Source: Enoplolaimus lenunculus
Lineage: Eukaryota; Nematoda; Enoplea; Enoplida; Thoracostomopsidae
DNA: 64,000 nucleotides
Reading direction: 5' to 3'
Assembly (NCBI GenBank): GCA_030248215.1
Contig: JASANG010000243.1
Location: forward strand, 60,923-124,922
Positions 29,627 through 36,238 of the stretch are shown piece by piece. The notes beneath the pieces are model-generated. The model had not been told where the DNA came from and ran no database searches. It saw only the letters and a program-made list of their open reading frames with translations. Position 1 is the first letter of the stretch. The number at the start of each line of letters is the position of its first letter. A program made the translations under genes and the position numbers.

Positions 29627-32362
29627 ATATATATATATATACAAACATTTTGATTAGTACGTTTTAAATACAGTAGTATATACATTCTGATAGAGCGACC
29701 GGGTATCCGGTTTCGGTAAAAATTCTCTATCCGGCTCCGGTATCCGGTAAATCGATATCTGGTCGCAACCTACCTATGGTTTATATTCTCAACTTTGTGC
29801 ATACGCCAACTATTGCAACGTGGCAATAGATCCTCGAACACAAATTGTCTTTGGAACTAAATACGCGTAGCAGCCGAGTAAAGAGTAATCAAGTACTGTA
29901 GTGTTTGAAGTTTATTTCAATCTTTAGTTCTAAAGTTACATTCGAAAATACGGAAATAGCGCACGGATTTACTTTAGGCACTGCCAGGGTGCAACCGGAA
30001 GTCTGCTTCCGGCTTTAGTAAAAATTGACCTCCGGCTCCGGTAGAATTTTTGCCGGAGGTTCTGGCAATTGCGGTGGTAAAACTGTGCAAAGTAATACAA
30101 AATTTATTCATTTGATGCGTTTTGTTTTCGCAACTGGCCCAATTTTGAGAAAAAATTGGTGAGATTTTGTATAAAAAATATGCGTAAAAGCAAAAAATTA
30201 AACAACGCCCTTGAAATATTTACTATAATTAGCAAATTAAACATTTTAACTGCCTAATTTCGGCTCATCTCTGGCTTGCGCTGTGACTCCGGCAAATTTT
30301 GTTGATCTCAGGCACCCGTATATTTCACATCCGGTTGCACTCTGCGCGCAACTGAAAAACTTATTATGAGGTATTTTGAAAATCGTCCATAAGCAAAATC
30401 GACTTACTTGCAATACCGCAAACAGAGTGTCGCGTTAATTCGTTTATCAGATCTATATCTGCGCCAATCTTCATACGCATCTTTGACAGCAGTGACCGAT
30501 AGAACAAACATAATTGGCAACATTGAAATTTGGCGACCAAACGTTTCAATCTAAAAGCAAACTAGTTGAAAAAAGGCCCGTATTCACTATAGGTTCCAGC
30601 GTATTAAGCCTAAGCCTAAGCACAAGCCTAAACATAAGCCACAGCCTTAACAATCCAGTCTCAAACTCATTAAGTTTTCCTACGATCCAGTAAACAAGGC
30701 CCTATTATTAATATGGCCGAAAGATTGATTGAATAACATCATTTTGTGCATATTCCATAAGTGGTTTAGTTCTATGAGAGTGTCTACAGTATGTTCGTAA
30801 CGACCTTTTTAGGAGGGGCACGCGGTTGAAAAACATGCTTACATCGTGGAACTAAATCTTTGGAAGCCGTCCACCCTGGCTCCCTTCTGGCTAAAGGCAA
30901 GTCTGGTCTGTTGCTGAAATAGATTTAAGCCAAATATGACCGTTTCAAAATAAATTTTAAATTTTACACCTTGTGTACAAGATTTCACAAGCCCACTGAT
31001 GCGTTAATTCCTTAAATTTCACGGCGCATGTATCGAAAAGGGCCTGAACAGTAAGCATATTCCTAAGCCTAAGTCTGAGCTTAAGCCTAATCCTAAGCCT
31101 AAGTCTAAGCTTAAGCCTAATCCTAAGTCTAAGCTTAAGCCTAATCCTAAGCCTAAGCGTACAGATGAGCCTATTTCTAAGCCTAAGCCTAAGCAAAAAA
31201 ATTAGTCTTAAAGGGACTCTATTATAGCCCCTCAGGAAAACGATCTGGCCCTGTTCTATACTTGGGCCAATTTCACTATATTTTTCGTCACTTGCACCAA
31301 CCTCAGGAATCCAGTTGAGCGTCACGACGAATATAAAATACAAATTAGCGAATCGATGAAATTGTTCGAACAAATTTTTCGGCAAAAATGTCCAAATTGA
31401 ATATTTTGTAGTTTTGATACGATTCGACGAGAATGCGGCTTGACGCGTCGCCGCTGACAGGTCTCGGCTGCGCGATGACGCTTGAGCAAGACGATTGCTA
31501 CGGCGGGTTGCGTCAAATTGCGTCGATTTGCGTCTTTTTGACGCGTCAAGTAGCGTTGATTGACGTCTTGACGCGTCAAAATGAACTGATTGACGTCTTG
31601 ACGCGTTAAATTGTGTCGATTGACGTCTGACGCAATTTGACGTGTCGACTTGATGTCTAGACGCACGACGACTCAGTCGACGATCTGTGTCATCGCGAGA
31701 TCTGGCAGTTGCTGCCGCGAAAGTCGCAGATGCATCGACCGAGGCGGCGGCACCGTTTTGAAGAAGTTCTTCGGCGATTGTGCCCGGAATGACAACACGA
31801 AACCTGAACACAAATATGGAGAATTTTTTCATTTTTGTCTTTATAGGTAGTGTCAACTATGCGAGTTTTGTCGTGGGTCAACTGCAGGCGAGAGTGCTAC
31901 AAACAACAACACGATATGTTCATTAAACCTGGAAACGGAACACCCGTCGCGGTTAATATATTCGAGACCACCCGAACCAGTGAGATGTGGACCCTACAAG
32001 GAGCGTAGCCGCTGATCCACATCGAAGTCACCGTACACGCGGACCAATAATGTCGGAATAATAACTCGCTAGTAAACACAGCGAGAACATCATTAGGCTT
32101 ACGCTTAGACGTACGCTTAGGATTAAACTTAGCATTATGCTAACGCTTAGACTTAAGGTTAGACCACTGTTTAGTAACAAGTCGTCAGGCGACGAATATT
32201 CGTAGATACACCTGCTATATTTATATGGCTATGTATATGCATAACTAACGGTTTATGTGATTTGATGGATCGAAATCGTTTCAACAACGGCACATTTTGC
32301 GTCAAAAACCGATTGACTTGCGTCGCAGTCCGTCGTTTTAATCGACGCCACACAGTTGTCAT
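8777..32362 (-). CDS. ATP10-like: Class-5 P4-ATPase phospholipid flippase, ATP10-like, whole gene (23 exons)
   Basis: A P4-ATPase moves a lipid from the outer to the cytosolic leaflet using ATP; ATP10 proteins of vertebrates handle phosphatidylcholine or glucosylceramide with a CDC50/TMEM30 partner (family knowledge). I assembled 23 exons on the minus strand whose splice phases all agree, giving 5463 nt (1820 aa). Landmarks in order: basic N-terminal tail, TM1-TM2, actuator DGET (about residue 304), DKTGTLT with catalytic Asp near 530, [31 protein letters not shown], then TM5-TM10. Human ATP10A is about 1500 aa; the excess is mostly a Gln-rich tract (about residues 900-1080). It resembles ATP10A/B/D ([25 protein letters not shown]) more than ATP8 or ATP11. 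No frameshift seen. Uncertain points are the exon 17 acceptor (AAG) and the UTRs. Confidence 0.95.
9510..9704. mobile_element. TTAGGC-bearing MITE, family B, abutting a flippase donor
   Basis: GGCCCATGTTACTTTACGCG to CGCCCCTAAAAGTAACATTGGCC; interior GGCTTAGGCTTAGGCTTAGG. Its right end is seven bases from the exon 22 splice donor. Confidence 0.82.
9712..9816 (-). CDS. ATP10-like: Flippase exon 22 (TM8)
   Basis: 35 codons: [20 protein letters not shown] then [15 protein letters not shown], equivalent to the vertebrate AYYDSNVDLFTWGTPIV segment. Acceptor TTTTAG, donor GTAAGT. A TTAGGC-bearing MITE (9510-9704) starts seven bases into the downstream intron. Confidence 0.9.
9985..10400. mobile_element. 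hAT-like element CAGAGGTGGG, 8-bp TSD
   Basis: 416 bp, from CAGAGGTGGGTGTAAG to GTAAACTCTG, with many TTTACCCGCG motifs inside. Flanks are TTGTGGAC and TTGTGGCC (7/8). Lies in flippase intron 21. A related fragment is at about 1840-1975. Confidence 0.8.
10527..10607 (-). CDS. ATP10-like: Flippase exon 21 (TM7)
   Basis: 27 codons: [20 protein letters not shown] then IFYVPYM. Matches the vertebrate FW..ADAxxQSLVxFxxPY block. The donor GTATAC is weak, but read-through would reach a stop before TM8, and the phase fits exon 22. Confidence 0.9.
10735..11885. repeat. 53-bp minisatellite, about 20 units, flippase intron 20
   Basis: Units alternate between GAACGAGAAGCCAGACGCAT and GAACGAGAAGTCATATACAT types joined by GAAATAAATTTCTGCAAGCG. 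Unit spacing is 53 bases at successive CAAGCG motifs (10971, 11024, 11077, 11130). It is open over long distances on both strands because the unit lacks stops, not because it codes. Confidence 0.9.
11937..12137 (-). CDS. ATP10-like: Flippase exon 20 (TM5-TM7)
   Basis: Encodes [40 protein letters not shown] and [20 protein letters not shown], then RKGRENL. LPP and DQD(L/V)PA are conserved in TM6-TM7 of ATP10. Acceptor TTACAG, donor GTATGT. Confidence 0.96.
12813..12983 (-). CDS. ATP10-like: Flippase exon 19 ([17 protein letters not shown]5)
   Basis: Encodes [40 protein letters not shown] and the TM5 helix [12 protein letters not shown]. All three blocks are P4 hallmarks. Acceptor TTTCAG, donor GTAAGT. 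Confidence 0.97.
13254..13334. mobile_element. GCGCTATAC-family MITE (C), short copy
   Basis: 81 bp, AGAGTTGCGCTATACTTTAC to GCGAGTATAGCGCAATCC with a GGCGGCACACGGCGGCG interior. Lies in flippase intron 18. Confidence 0.75.
13738..14013. repeat. Tandem duplication of about 135-150 bp, flippase intron 18
   Basis: ATCTTTACCTATTTGTGACA ... CGCCCCATGTTTTACTGGGG recurs as ATCTTTACCTGTTGTGACTC ... CCCCCCATGTTTTATTGGCG; each is followed by CCTAAGCCTAAA. Confidence 0.75.
14172..14258 (-). CDS. ATP10-like: Flippase exon 18 (GDGANDV)
   Basis: 29 codons: [20 protein letters not shown] then GANDVGMIQ. GDGxNDxxM is the Mg-binding signature of P-type ATPases. Acceptor TTTCAG, donor GTAAGC. Confidence 0.98.
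14309..14500. repeat. Decayed TTAGGC-type repeat, family G
   Basis: TTGTACACTTGTCCCACATA start and CAAAACCTAAGCCTAAAC interior. Lies in flippase intron 17. Confidence 0.45.
14849..15157 (-). CDS. ATP10-like: Flippase exon 17 (P-domain, [19 protein letters not shown])
   Basis: 103 codons from [14 protein letters not shown] to [13 protein letters not shown], with [12 protein letters not shown] in between. The 5' boundary is the least certain of the gene: keeping phase 0 requires an AAG acceptor after TTTAAATTTT. The stronger-looking CAG a few bases upstream would break the frame. Donor GTATTC. Confidence 0.9.
15205..15540. repeat. Tandem pair of family-A fragments next to flippase exon 17
   Basis: Two units of about 170 bp, each with GAATTTTTACAAATTTGGGC near ATAGATCATGGCCGTAACAG and CCTAAGTCTAAACCTAAGCC. 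The duplicated stretch includes sequence adjoining the exon 17 acceptor. Confidence 0.7.
15894..16049 (-). CDS. ATP10-like: Flippase exon 16 (P-domain, TGDK)
   Basis: Encodes [37 protein letters not shown] and [15 protein letters not shown] is a phosphorylation-domain motif. Acceptor TTTCAG; donor GTGAAT is the best site and gives phase 0. Confidence 0.96.
16616..16887. mobile_element. piggyBac-like MITE with TTAA ends and embedded tRNA-Gly-like segment
   Basis: 272 bp bounded by TTAA; termini CCCTTTCTCACATGAATA / TATTCTATGAGTGAAAGGG are inverted repeats. TTAA target and CCC...GGG ends are piggyBac features. The minus strand holds CTCCTATAGCTCAGTGGT (box A-like) and, about 33 bases on, GGGGATCGAATC (box B-like), with CGCCTCCCAC between them as in tRNA-Gly(CCC). 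The acceptor stem does not close, so it is not a working tRNA. Confidence 0.78.
17601..17759 (-). CDS. ATP10-like: Flippase exon 15 (N- to P-domain hinge)
   Basis: Encodes [20 protein letters not shown], then [20 protein letters not shown] and GIEDRLQ. [12 protein letters not shown] is the P4 hinge motif. Acceptor TTTTAG, donor GTAAAT. Confidence 0.97.
17830..17995. mobile_element. hAT-like MITE, same family, in flippase intron
   Basis: Starts CGGGCCTGTAGCC and ends GCTAGCCACCGGCGTG, with the AACCTTGCTTGTAA interior. Target duplication is eroded (CAAGTGGT/CAAGATTT). Confidence 0.7.
18281..18421 (-). CDS. ATP10-like: Flippase exon 14 (KGADS region)
   Basis: Starts [17 protein letters not shown] (with the preceding Lys giving KGADS, an ATP contact) and ends [17 protein letters not shown]. 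Phase 0 on both sides. Acceptor TTTCAG, donor GTAATA. Confidence 0.97.
18706..18821 (-). CDS. ATP10-like: Flippase exon 13 (N-domain, DSVRKRMS)
   Basis: Encodes [20 protein letters not shown] and [28 protein letters not shown] is conserved in all P4-ATPases. Acceptor TTCCAG, donor GTAAAT. Confidence 0.97.
19007..19082 (+). repeat. tRNA-like (SINE head or tRNA relic)
   Basis: GGGCTGCGTGGCGCAGTGGT supplies a box A (TGGCGCAGTGGT) and, about 45 bases later, GAGTTCGATCC a box B. The acceptor stem does not pair convincingly, and no second copy is in the window to define a SINE tail. Lies in flippase intron 12. Confidence 0.5.
19737..20029 (-). CDS. ATP10-like: Flippase exon 12 (nucleotide-binding domain, YEAESPDE)
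   Basis: Encodes the linker from [12 protein letters not shown] to [20 protein letters not shown] then [26 protein letters not shown] is the P4 N-domain signature. The acceptor is ATTTTTAG at the only site compatible with the incoming phase; donor GTAAAC. Confidence 0.93.
20596..21802 (-). CDS. ATP10-like: Flippase exon 11 (Gln-rich N-domain insertion)
   Basis: A 1207-nt exon: [18 protein letters not shown], an acidic/polar stretch, then a roughly 180-residue tract dominated by Gln (20784-21324) broken by EEQQRLQ units, then a Ser/Thr tail. The CAA/CAG repeat also leaves long asparagine and valine frames open in other phases; these are shadows. Phases 1 in, 2 out, acceptor TTTCAG, donor GTAAGC. 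The position falls in the variable loop before YEAESPDE. Tract length may be polymorphic or mis-assembled. Confidence 0.9.
21846..22165. repeat. TTAGGC-bearing repeat, family G, tandem pair
   Basis: Two units of about 165 bp starting CACTTTCTCCCACGTTTAAA and ending AAGCATGAAGAAAAACGTAA, interior GGCTTAGGCTTAGTCTTTGG. The first unit starts about 40 bases upstream of the flippase exon 11 acceptor. Confidence 0.7.
22996..23221 (-). CDS. ATP10-like: Flippase exon 10 (variable N-domain linker)
   Basis: 75 codons plus one base, Ser/Arg/Gln-rich ([20 protein letters not shown]). No recognisable motif. It is included because the acceptor TTTCAG, the donor GTATGG and both phases fit exons 9 and 11, and this region is a variable linker in ATP10 proteins. 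Confidence 0.8.
23787..23949. mobile_element. hAT-like MITE with perfect 8-bp TSD
   Basis: 163 bp, termini CGGGCCCGTAGCC / GTCTACGGGCCTG (imperfect inverted repeats), flanked by ACTCCATA at 23779-23786 and 23950-23957. Interior has AACCTTGCTTGTAAGTCATT as in the copies at 4592 and 17830. 8-bp duplications are typical of hAT transposons. Confidence 0.85.
24085..24660 (-). CDS. ATP10-like: Flippase exon 9 (TM4, phosphorylation site DKTGTLT)
   Basis: Encodes [20 protein letters not shown] (TM4), the [20 protein letters not shown] stretch and [16 protein letters not shown] with the aspartyl-phosphate site. An acidic linker follows, then [17 protein letters not shown]. Acceptor TTGCAG lies about 20 bases from the end of a TTAGGC-bearing repeat; donor GTAAGA. 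Confidence 0.98.
24683..24805. repeat. TTAGGC-bearing repeat, family G, by exon 9 acceptor
   Basis: TTGTACACTTTCCCTAATCC, CTTAAGCTTAGGCATAGG and AAATGCGGGAACGAATATAA. Its end lies about 20 bases from the acceptor of the exon bearing DKTGTLT. Confidence 0.55.
25223..25353 (-). CDS. ATP10-like: Flippase exon 8 (TM3-TM4 loop)
   Basis: Encodes [20 protein letters not shown] followed by a charged stretch and [12 protein letters not shown], the lumenal TM3-TM4 loop and start of TM4. Phases 1 in, 0 out. Acceptor TTTTAG, donor GTATGT. Confidence 0.93.
26285..26416 (-). CDS. ATP10-like: Flippase exon 7 (pre-TM3/TM3)
   Basis: Encodes [20 protein letters not shown] then ERLIN and the TM3 helix [31 protein letters not shown] is near-identical to vertebrate ATP10. 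Acceptor TTTTAG, donor GTAAGC. Confidence 0.97.
26443..26664. mobile_element. TTAGGC-bearing MITE, family B, flippase intron 7
   Basis: GGCCAGCATTACTTTTAGAG on the left, GGGACGCTCATCCAAATAGC toward GTTGGCC on the right; interior CCTAAGCCTAAGCCTAAACG. Confidence 0.65.
26852..27055. mobile_element. GCGCTATAC-family MITE (C) with internal 15-bp tandem
   Basis: 204 bp, AGGGTGGCACTATACTTTG to GACAAGTATAGCGCAACTCT, including GACGGACCGGACGTT repeated about three times near 26941-26985. Confidence 0.8.
27106..27211. mobile_element. GCGCTATAC-family MITE (C) abutting a flippase donor
   Basis: 106 bp, AGGGTTGCGCTATACCTTAC to GAGTATAGTGCAACCCT. Its right end is nine bases from the exon 6 splice donor. 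Confidence 0.85.
27221..27327 (-). CDS. ATP10-like: Flippase exon 6 (actuator, [13 protein letters not shown])
   Basis: Encodes [20 protein letters not shown] and [16 protein letters not shown], a standard P4 actuator segment. The donor GTAATG is followed after nine intronic bases by a MITE of the GCGCTATAC family (27106-27211). Confidence 0.96.
27374..27512. mobile_element. Diverged hAT-like MITE of the GGCCCGTAGCC family
   Basis: Contains AAATTTTGGCCCCCTGAAAA and ends in CAACGGGCC; related to the three better copies but diverged. Confidence 0.5.
27742..27827 (-). CDS. ATP10-like: Flippase exon 5 (actuator, [11 protein letters not shown])
   Basis: A short exon: [20 protein letters not shown] followed by NIDKFHGF, equivalent to the P4 consensus IECExPNNxLYxFxG. 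It ends with two bases that exon 6 completes to Leu. Acceptor TTTTAG, donor GTAAGT. Confidence 0.93.
27945..28233. mobile_element. Second copy of the 7753-8171 element, opposite orientation
   Basis: Ends CCAGTTGAACCCTG at 28233 and shares GGCAAGTTTTCT and AAACTTTGTCTTTAAAAAAT blocks with the first copy (reverse complement). Lies in flippase intron 4. Confidence 0.65.
28239..28460 (-). other. Unrecognised 73-codon open stretch in flippase intron 4
   Basis: An open frame with a non-repetitive, rather coding-like residue mix ([40 protein letters not shown]). It adjoins the end of a hAT-like element (27945-28233) and may be a leftover of a transposon gene. No splice phase links it to the flippase. 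No function is assigned. Confidence 0.25.
28935..29035. repeat. A-rich low-complexity tract
   Basis: AAAAAAATAAAAAAAAACAA and longer A runs, in flippase intron 4; likely length-variable. Confidence 0.85.
29251..29455 (-). CDS. ATP10-like: Flippase exon 4 (actuator domain, DGET)
   Basis: Encodes [20 protein letters not shown] and [18 protein letters not shown]. The DGET loop performs E2-P dephosphorylation in P4-ATPases. Acceptor TTTCAG, donor GTATGT. Confidence 0.97.
29541..29640. repeat. (TA)n microsatellite
   Basis: About 100 bases of TATATA with a few GATAT and TGCATA interruptions, flippase intron 3. Confidence 0.95.
29987..30344. mobile_element. hAT-like element, CAGGGTGCAACCGG ends
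   Basis: Starts CAGGGTGCAACCGGAAG and ends CATCCGGTTGCACTCTG. Same termini as 35333-35434 but longer. No clear target duplication. Lies in flippase intron 3. Confidence 0.7.
30408..30550 (-). CDS. ATP10-like: Flippase exon 3 (TM2, VKDAYEDW)
   Basis: Phase 0 in, phase 2 out. It encodes TM2 ([14 protein letters not shown]) and the conserved P4 motif [17 protein letters not shown] that leads into the actuator domain. Acceptor TTTTAG, donor GTAAGT. Confidence 0.95.
30590..30720. repeat. TTAGGC-type repeat fragment, flippase intron 2
   Basis: GTATTAAGCCTAAGCCTAAG core with GGCCCTATTATTAATATGGCC end; decayed. Confidence 0.5.
31022..31266. mobile_element. TTAGGC-type MITE, family A2, flippase intron 2
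   Basis: CGCATGTATCGAAAAGGGCC to GGCCCTGTTCTATACTTGGG, with an interior of imperfect CCTAAGCCTAAGTCTAAGCT units. Ends about 36 bases from the exon 2 donor. Confidence 0.75.
31302..31803 (-). CDS. ATP10-like: Flippase exon 2 (RRxS repeat tail and TM1)
   Basis: Acceptor TTCAG, donor GTTGGT. It encodes a Ser/Arg-rich tail with six RRxS motifs (about residues 79-131), then [20 protein letters not shown] and the first membrane helix [15 protein letters not shown]. The second half matches the ATP10 family well; the tail has no counterpart I know. Confidence 0.93.
32250..32362 (-). CDS. ATP10-like: Flippase exon 1 (start codon, basic N-terminus)
   Basis: The exon encodes 37 residues plus two bases, beginning [11 protein letters not shown]. 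The ATG at 32362-32360 is chosen because upstream codons in frame offer only a TTG. The donor GTTAGT follows and the phase (2) matches exon 2. P4-ATPases usually start with a similar basic segment. Moderately sure, since a short first exon has little homology to test. Confidence 0.72.
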
Positions 32363-34704
32363 TGAAATCAAATTTTAAATTTTAATAATTTCAAAAAAGT
32401 TTGCCACATGAAGTACTCTAAATCAGTAGAAATCAGCGACTTTACTTCTAAATCAATAGAAACCAGCGACTGTACTTCTAAATCAAAATGACTATAGCAG
32501 TCACTAAATATTGAGATGAAGAAAGGCATGAAAACCCAATGTGTTTACTGTAGTGACCCGAATTAGAGGCGGTTATAAGAGGGGGGTCGTCATTTGGAGC
32601 CCCAATCAATAGGAGTCCGTATCCCTAATAAGAGCCAGTAAGCGGGCAGAGTCTATAAACCCTAATTAGAGTCCATAAATGTCAATTATCCCTCATTGTA
32701 GCGCATAAATGACTCTTGGACCACATAAAGTTGAGTTTGAAACTTTAAAGCGAACTAGGTTTTGAAAGTAATTCCTAAGTATAACCTTGCATTTTCGCTG
32801 AAGCTTTTGATACAATACAAATAAACGTATAATTTAAGATTTAGGCTGGGCTTTGGCTTATGAATATATCGAACAACAGACAATAGGTGATTGTAAATTA
32901 TATAGTCCTATTCTACATATATAATGTTCTTTATTCGTCTGAAATGTATTACAATTAATGCCATATAAAGACACAACATATCAGTGTAACTAAACAACAA
33001 CTTATAACAGTTGAACTTTAGACTTGAGTCATGTCTTTCCAACTCAGCTTTCATACGAACCTACAAGGAAGCAACACAAATGATGCAACTTCAAACTCAT
33101 TATAACCTTTGAACCGATAAAACTGAATAGATGTAAACAAAATGAGGGCAGGGCGATATATTTCTACCCAAAATTTCTGGAAAACAACGATAGGAAAACC
33201 CCTTTTTACAGGCATTAGTATAACCTAATGCTGTTTTAGCGTTCAAAAATATTGTAATATGCCCGAGTGAAATGAAATTCTGCCTACCCCCCCCCCGAGT
33301 ATTTGTATTTCATCATAGACGATTATACACATATTCTAATAAATACAAATCGTATATTTCTAATATGAGGCGCAGGTAATACAAGTAGATAGGAAGCCAA
33401 ACCTAAACCATACCTGTAATAGTCATAGAACACTTAGCAACCTTGTTCAACAATAGTTTATTTACAGAATAAGGTTAGTTTTTCTATAAGCCCACACTCA
33501 GAATGACAAATCGTACGACATTGTAAATATGAGAGGGGTGTACGGCAAACTAGGGTAAGCGGATGAAATAAGACAATACAAGACATGAAGTTTATTTGGA
33601 TTGAAAGCACGGGAAAATATATATTTAGTATACAGACGGTAAAGCCAAAGTTGATCGCTTTAAATGTAAAATTTTTAAAACATTTTTTTATTAAAATGAC
33701 CCCAAGTGAGACTATATTGTACATGAAGTTCAACACAATTGTTGTCCGCTCGCAGTAGTGGGGGCCGCGTGTTCCAATCGACCCCATTTATCACCGCCAG
33801 TTATGGTCTCAAGCAACACAGCCAAATTTGATGGTTTAAAAACCTTTTTGTTGTTCTAAGCTTTTCTTTGGCACCAAAACCTTTTATCTAAAGCTTATGC
33901 TATATATGGAGTCAACTGAACTTGGGCCGTTGAGTTAAATGGTGTTAATTTCAGACCACTGCTTCAGAAGTTGTATGGTCAAATCGCTGTTATGGCGCTT
34001 TGTCAACGATTTGCGTTAACGCCAAATCACCAATGATCCATTAATGGTCGAAAATCAAACACCATTCAACTGAGCGTTGAAACCTGCGCCAAGGCATGAG
34101 AAAATTGTTGACATTTTTGACGTACGACCTTACAACGTCTGAGAATCGAATTTTTAAAATTCAAATTTGGGTGTGAAATGATTAGAAAAGTTACTGAAAA
34201 GATCTTAAATCTTGTTTTTCGCATATTTTCTAGTAAATAATTCATAGAAATAATATAACCGTTTAGACGCTTACTCATAGCGTTATGACTTCAATTTACA
34301 CTGTTTTTAGCTTTTATAAGGTACATAAGAACAAGTCATACGGCGTTCAAATTTCTTTGAAATGCAATTTCTGTAGTGCAATTTTTGCAATTTTTTATTT
34401 CATATTACGAAGCCAAACTTCTAGTTGATTTGACTTATATTCACTCAAAAACAATGTTTTCAAATCTATAGCTGTTTGCAGTAGAGACATTACCAGCGTT
34501 CGAAGTTTGCTGTTTGCAAGCGGCTGGGTATTACCGTACACACGGTTCTGGTACTTGTATCGAAGATCACAAAAACGAATTTATAGGGTGATCCTCAGAT
34601 CAACCGGATCAAACGACCCACAACCGACAAAAGTTTAGTATGAGAGTTCAATACAAAGATAGGCATCAAGCTTTTCAGTCGTTTTACTCCCGGTTGGTTA
34701 GCAC
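32363..34704. other. Flippase upstream region, no gene seen
   Basis: AT-rich, with a CCCTAATTAGAGTCCATAAA-type low-order repeat near 32580-32720. The flippase promoter should lie in the first kilobase or so, but no clear TATA or initiator can be named. Confidence 0.5.
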
Positions 34705-35010
34705 ATGTCTGTCTTTTCTTTCGCTTCCCTGTCTAAGCATAACAGTCAAAATCGGCAGCCTCGCGACTGGGTCCCTGGAGACCCTGATGTTCAGGCGGAT
34801 TTAGAACGCAAAGGCGAAATTGCGAGTGTAACATGGAACGACGCTCAAGATGGCATGCAACCACCTGGATCCGGAAACGACAAATTCGGGTATGATAATG
34901 TGGCTGCGGATGTCGGGTATACACTTCCGGTTTCAACAACTCAAAATAGTGCAAATTTTATTGGAGCGAAACAGAGCATTGTATATGATGCGTTCAAGCT
35001 TGAATCGTGA
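34705..35010 (+). CDS. Unrecognised small protein, 101 aa, possible intronless gene
   Basis: An ORF opened by ATG directly after an in-frame TAG, encoding MSVFSFASLSKHNSQNRQPR, then a polar Asp/Gly/Asn-rich body with RDWVPGDPDVQADLERKGEI, and ending IVYDAFKLES. I do not recognise it. No signal peptide, membrane helix or cysteine pattern is visible. Support: codons look less AT-biased than the flanking sequence, no MITE covers it, and an AATAAA lies at 35176-35181, about 170 bases after the stop. A CTTTTCAG at 34671-34678 could be the acceptor of a 5'-UTR intron. It lies about 2.3 kb from the flippase start, on the opposite strand. It could also be a chance ORF. Confidence 0.4.
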   Translation: MSVFSFASLSKHNSQNRQPRDWVPGDPDVQADLERKGEIASVTWNDAQDGMQPPGSGNDKFGYDNVAADVGYTLPVSTTQNSANFIGAKQSIVYDAFKLES

Positions 35011-35175
35011 TTCAATGAAATCTTTGATCCGCCGCTACAAAGCCAATGATAGTAATTTAACAACACTATAATTCAAATCGACATATGTACCGCGACCAAA
35101 ACATGTTATGACCTTTTCGCCATAATTTACACTGACAGACGTGATCATAACTCATTGAGTTAATTCTGTACACTA

Positions 35176-35181
35176 ATAAAC
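35176..35181 (+). promoter_or_regulatory. Candidate poly(A) signal AATAAA of the 34705-35010 ORF
   Basis: Exact AATAAA 166 bases after the stop codon. In AT-rich DNA this hexamer is common by chance. Confidence 0.3.
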
Positions 35182-35332
35182 GACAGCTTTTATGCTTTGT
35201 TACGACCTCTAAAAACCCTGACAACCAAAACAGAATCAGCTGAACAGTGTATTAAAATCATATGGGTATATCGCGAACAAAGGTGTACTATGAATAACGC
35301 AATCAGCGCGCGGTGTTTCAAGACCTCTGTGG

Positions 35333-35434
35333 CAGGGTGGACCCGGAATTACAATTTACAGGAACCGGAATTTTAAAATTTTACCGGAACCGGAAGGTGA
35401 AAAATGCCGGAACCGGAATTCCGGTTGCACCCTG
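35333..35434. mobile_element. Short hAT-like element, perfect 8-bp TSD CTCTGTGG
   Basis: 102 bp, ends CAGGGTGGACCCGGAAT and ATTCCGGTTGCACCCTG, rich in GGAACCGGAA. CTCTGTGG flanks both sides (35325-35332, 35435-35442). Confidence 0.88.
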
Positions 35435-35467
35435 CTCTGTGGCATTATAAAATTAATGGTATACGGT

Positions 35468-35582
35468 ATGGGTTGCGCTGTACTCGGCGCACGCCACCAA
35501 ATAGATTTTGCCTATATTTTTGTTAGGAACGCAAAACAGCGCACAGCGGTGTACGGAACAGTAAAGTATAGAGCAACTCTAA
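35468..35582. mobile_element. GCGCTATAC-family MITE (C)
   Basis: TGGGTTGCGCTGTACTCGGC to AAAGTATAGAGCAACTCT. Confidence 0.7.
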
Positions 35583-36077
35583 GCATATTTATACAAATTT
35601 TGTAAATTTTTCCAAATCTTCTTTAGCGTAACTACTAGTACCTGATCAGAGTTTTAATATACGATAGCTCAAGCACCACCCCATTTCTATAATTTTGTAT
35701 TTAAATGCTTATATACTGCATAAATTTATAAGTTGCTTGTCAGTTACCCTCAACGTTTTACCTTCATTACAACCTTGTAAAATTAACAGAACGCATTACC
35801 ATTTCGAAAGTTTCTACATCTGTGCTAAATTATAATGTTCAAACTATAATTCAAACACGATTTTGAAATTTTCAAAACATTTATTATTGTTCAAAACTTT
35901 CTCGCTTCGTGTGGAATTGAGAGAATATGCGAACTAAACATACTTGAGTTATATTTCACTGGAACTTAGCTTCTTATTTCTTAACCATTGGTACGCTCAG
36001 CTTTCAAAATGTGGTTACGTTCCTGCCTTTCAATTTCCAGTCGATACAACTTCAATTTTACTGGATAATACATTGTG

Positions 36078-36238
36078 CTTTGTTAACAATTTTAAGCTTT
36101 AGGTTAAATTTTTTGCTTGGCTTAGGTTTAAGCTTAGGCTTAGGAATAAGCTCATTCTTACGCTTGGGTTTAGGCTTACGCTTTGGTTTACGCTTATGAA
36201 TATGCTTATAATACTGTTCCGCCTTGTTCTTTATATTG
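36078..36238. repeat. TTAGGC-type repeat, family A fragment
   Basis: GCTTGGCTTAGGTTTAAGCT through TTATAATACTGTTCCGCCTTG and TTCTTTATATTGGCC end; the opposite TIR is missing. Confidence 0.6.

Noticed and set aside
32171-32371. Extended flippase start at 32371
   Set aside because: The codon there is TTG; the first ATG in frame is at 32362.
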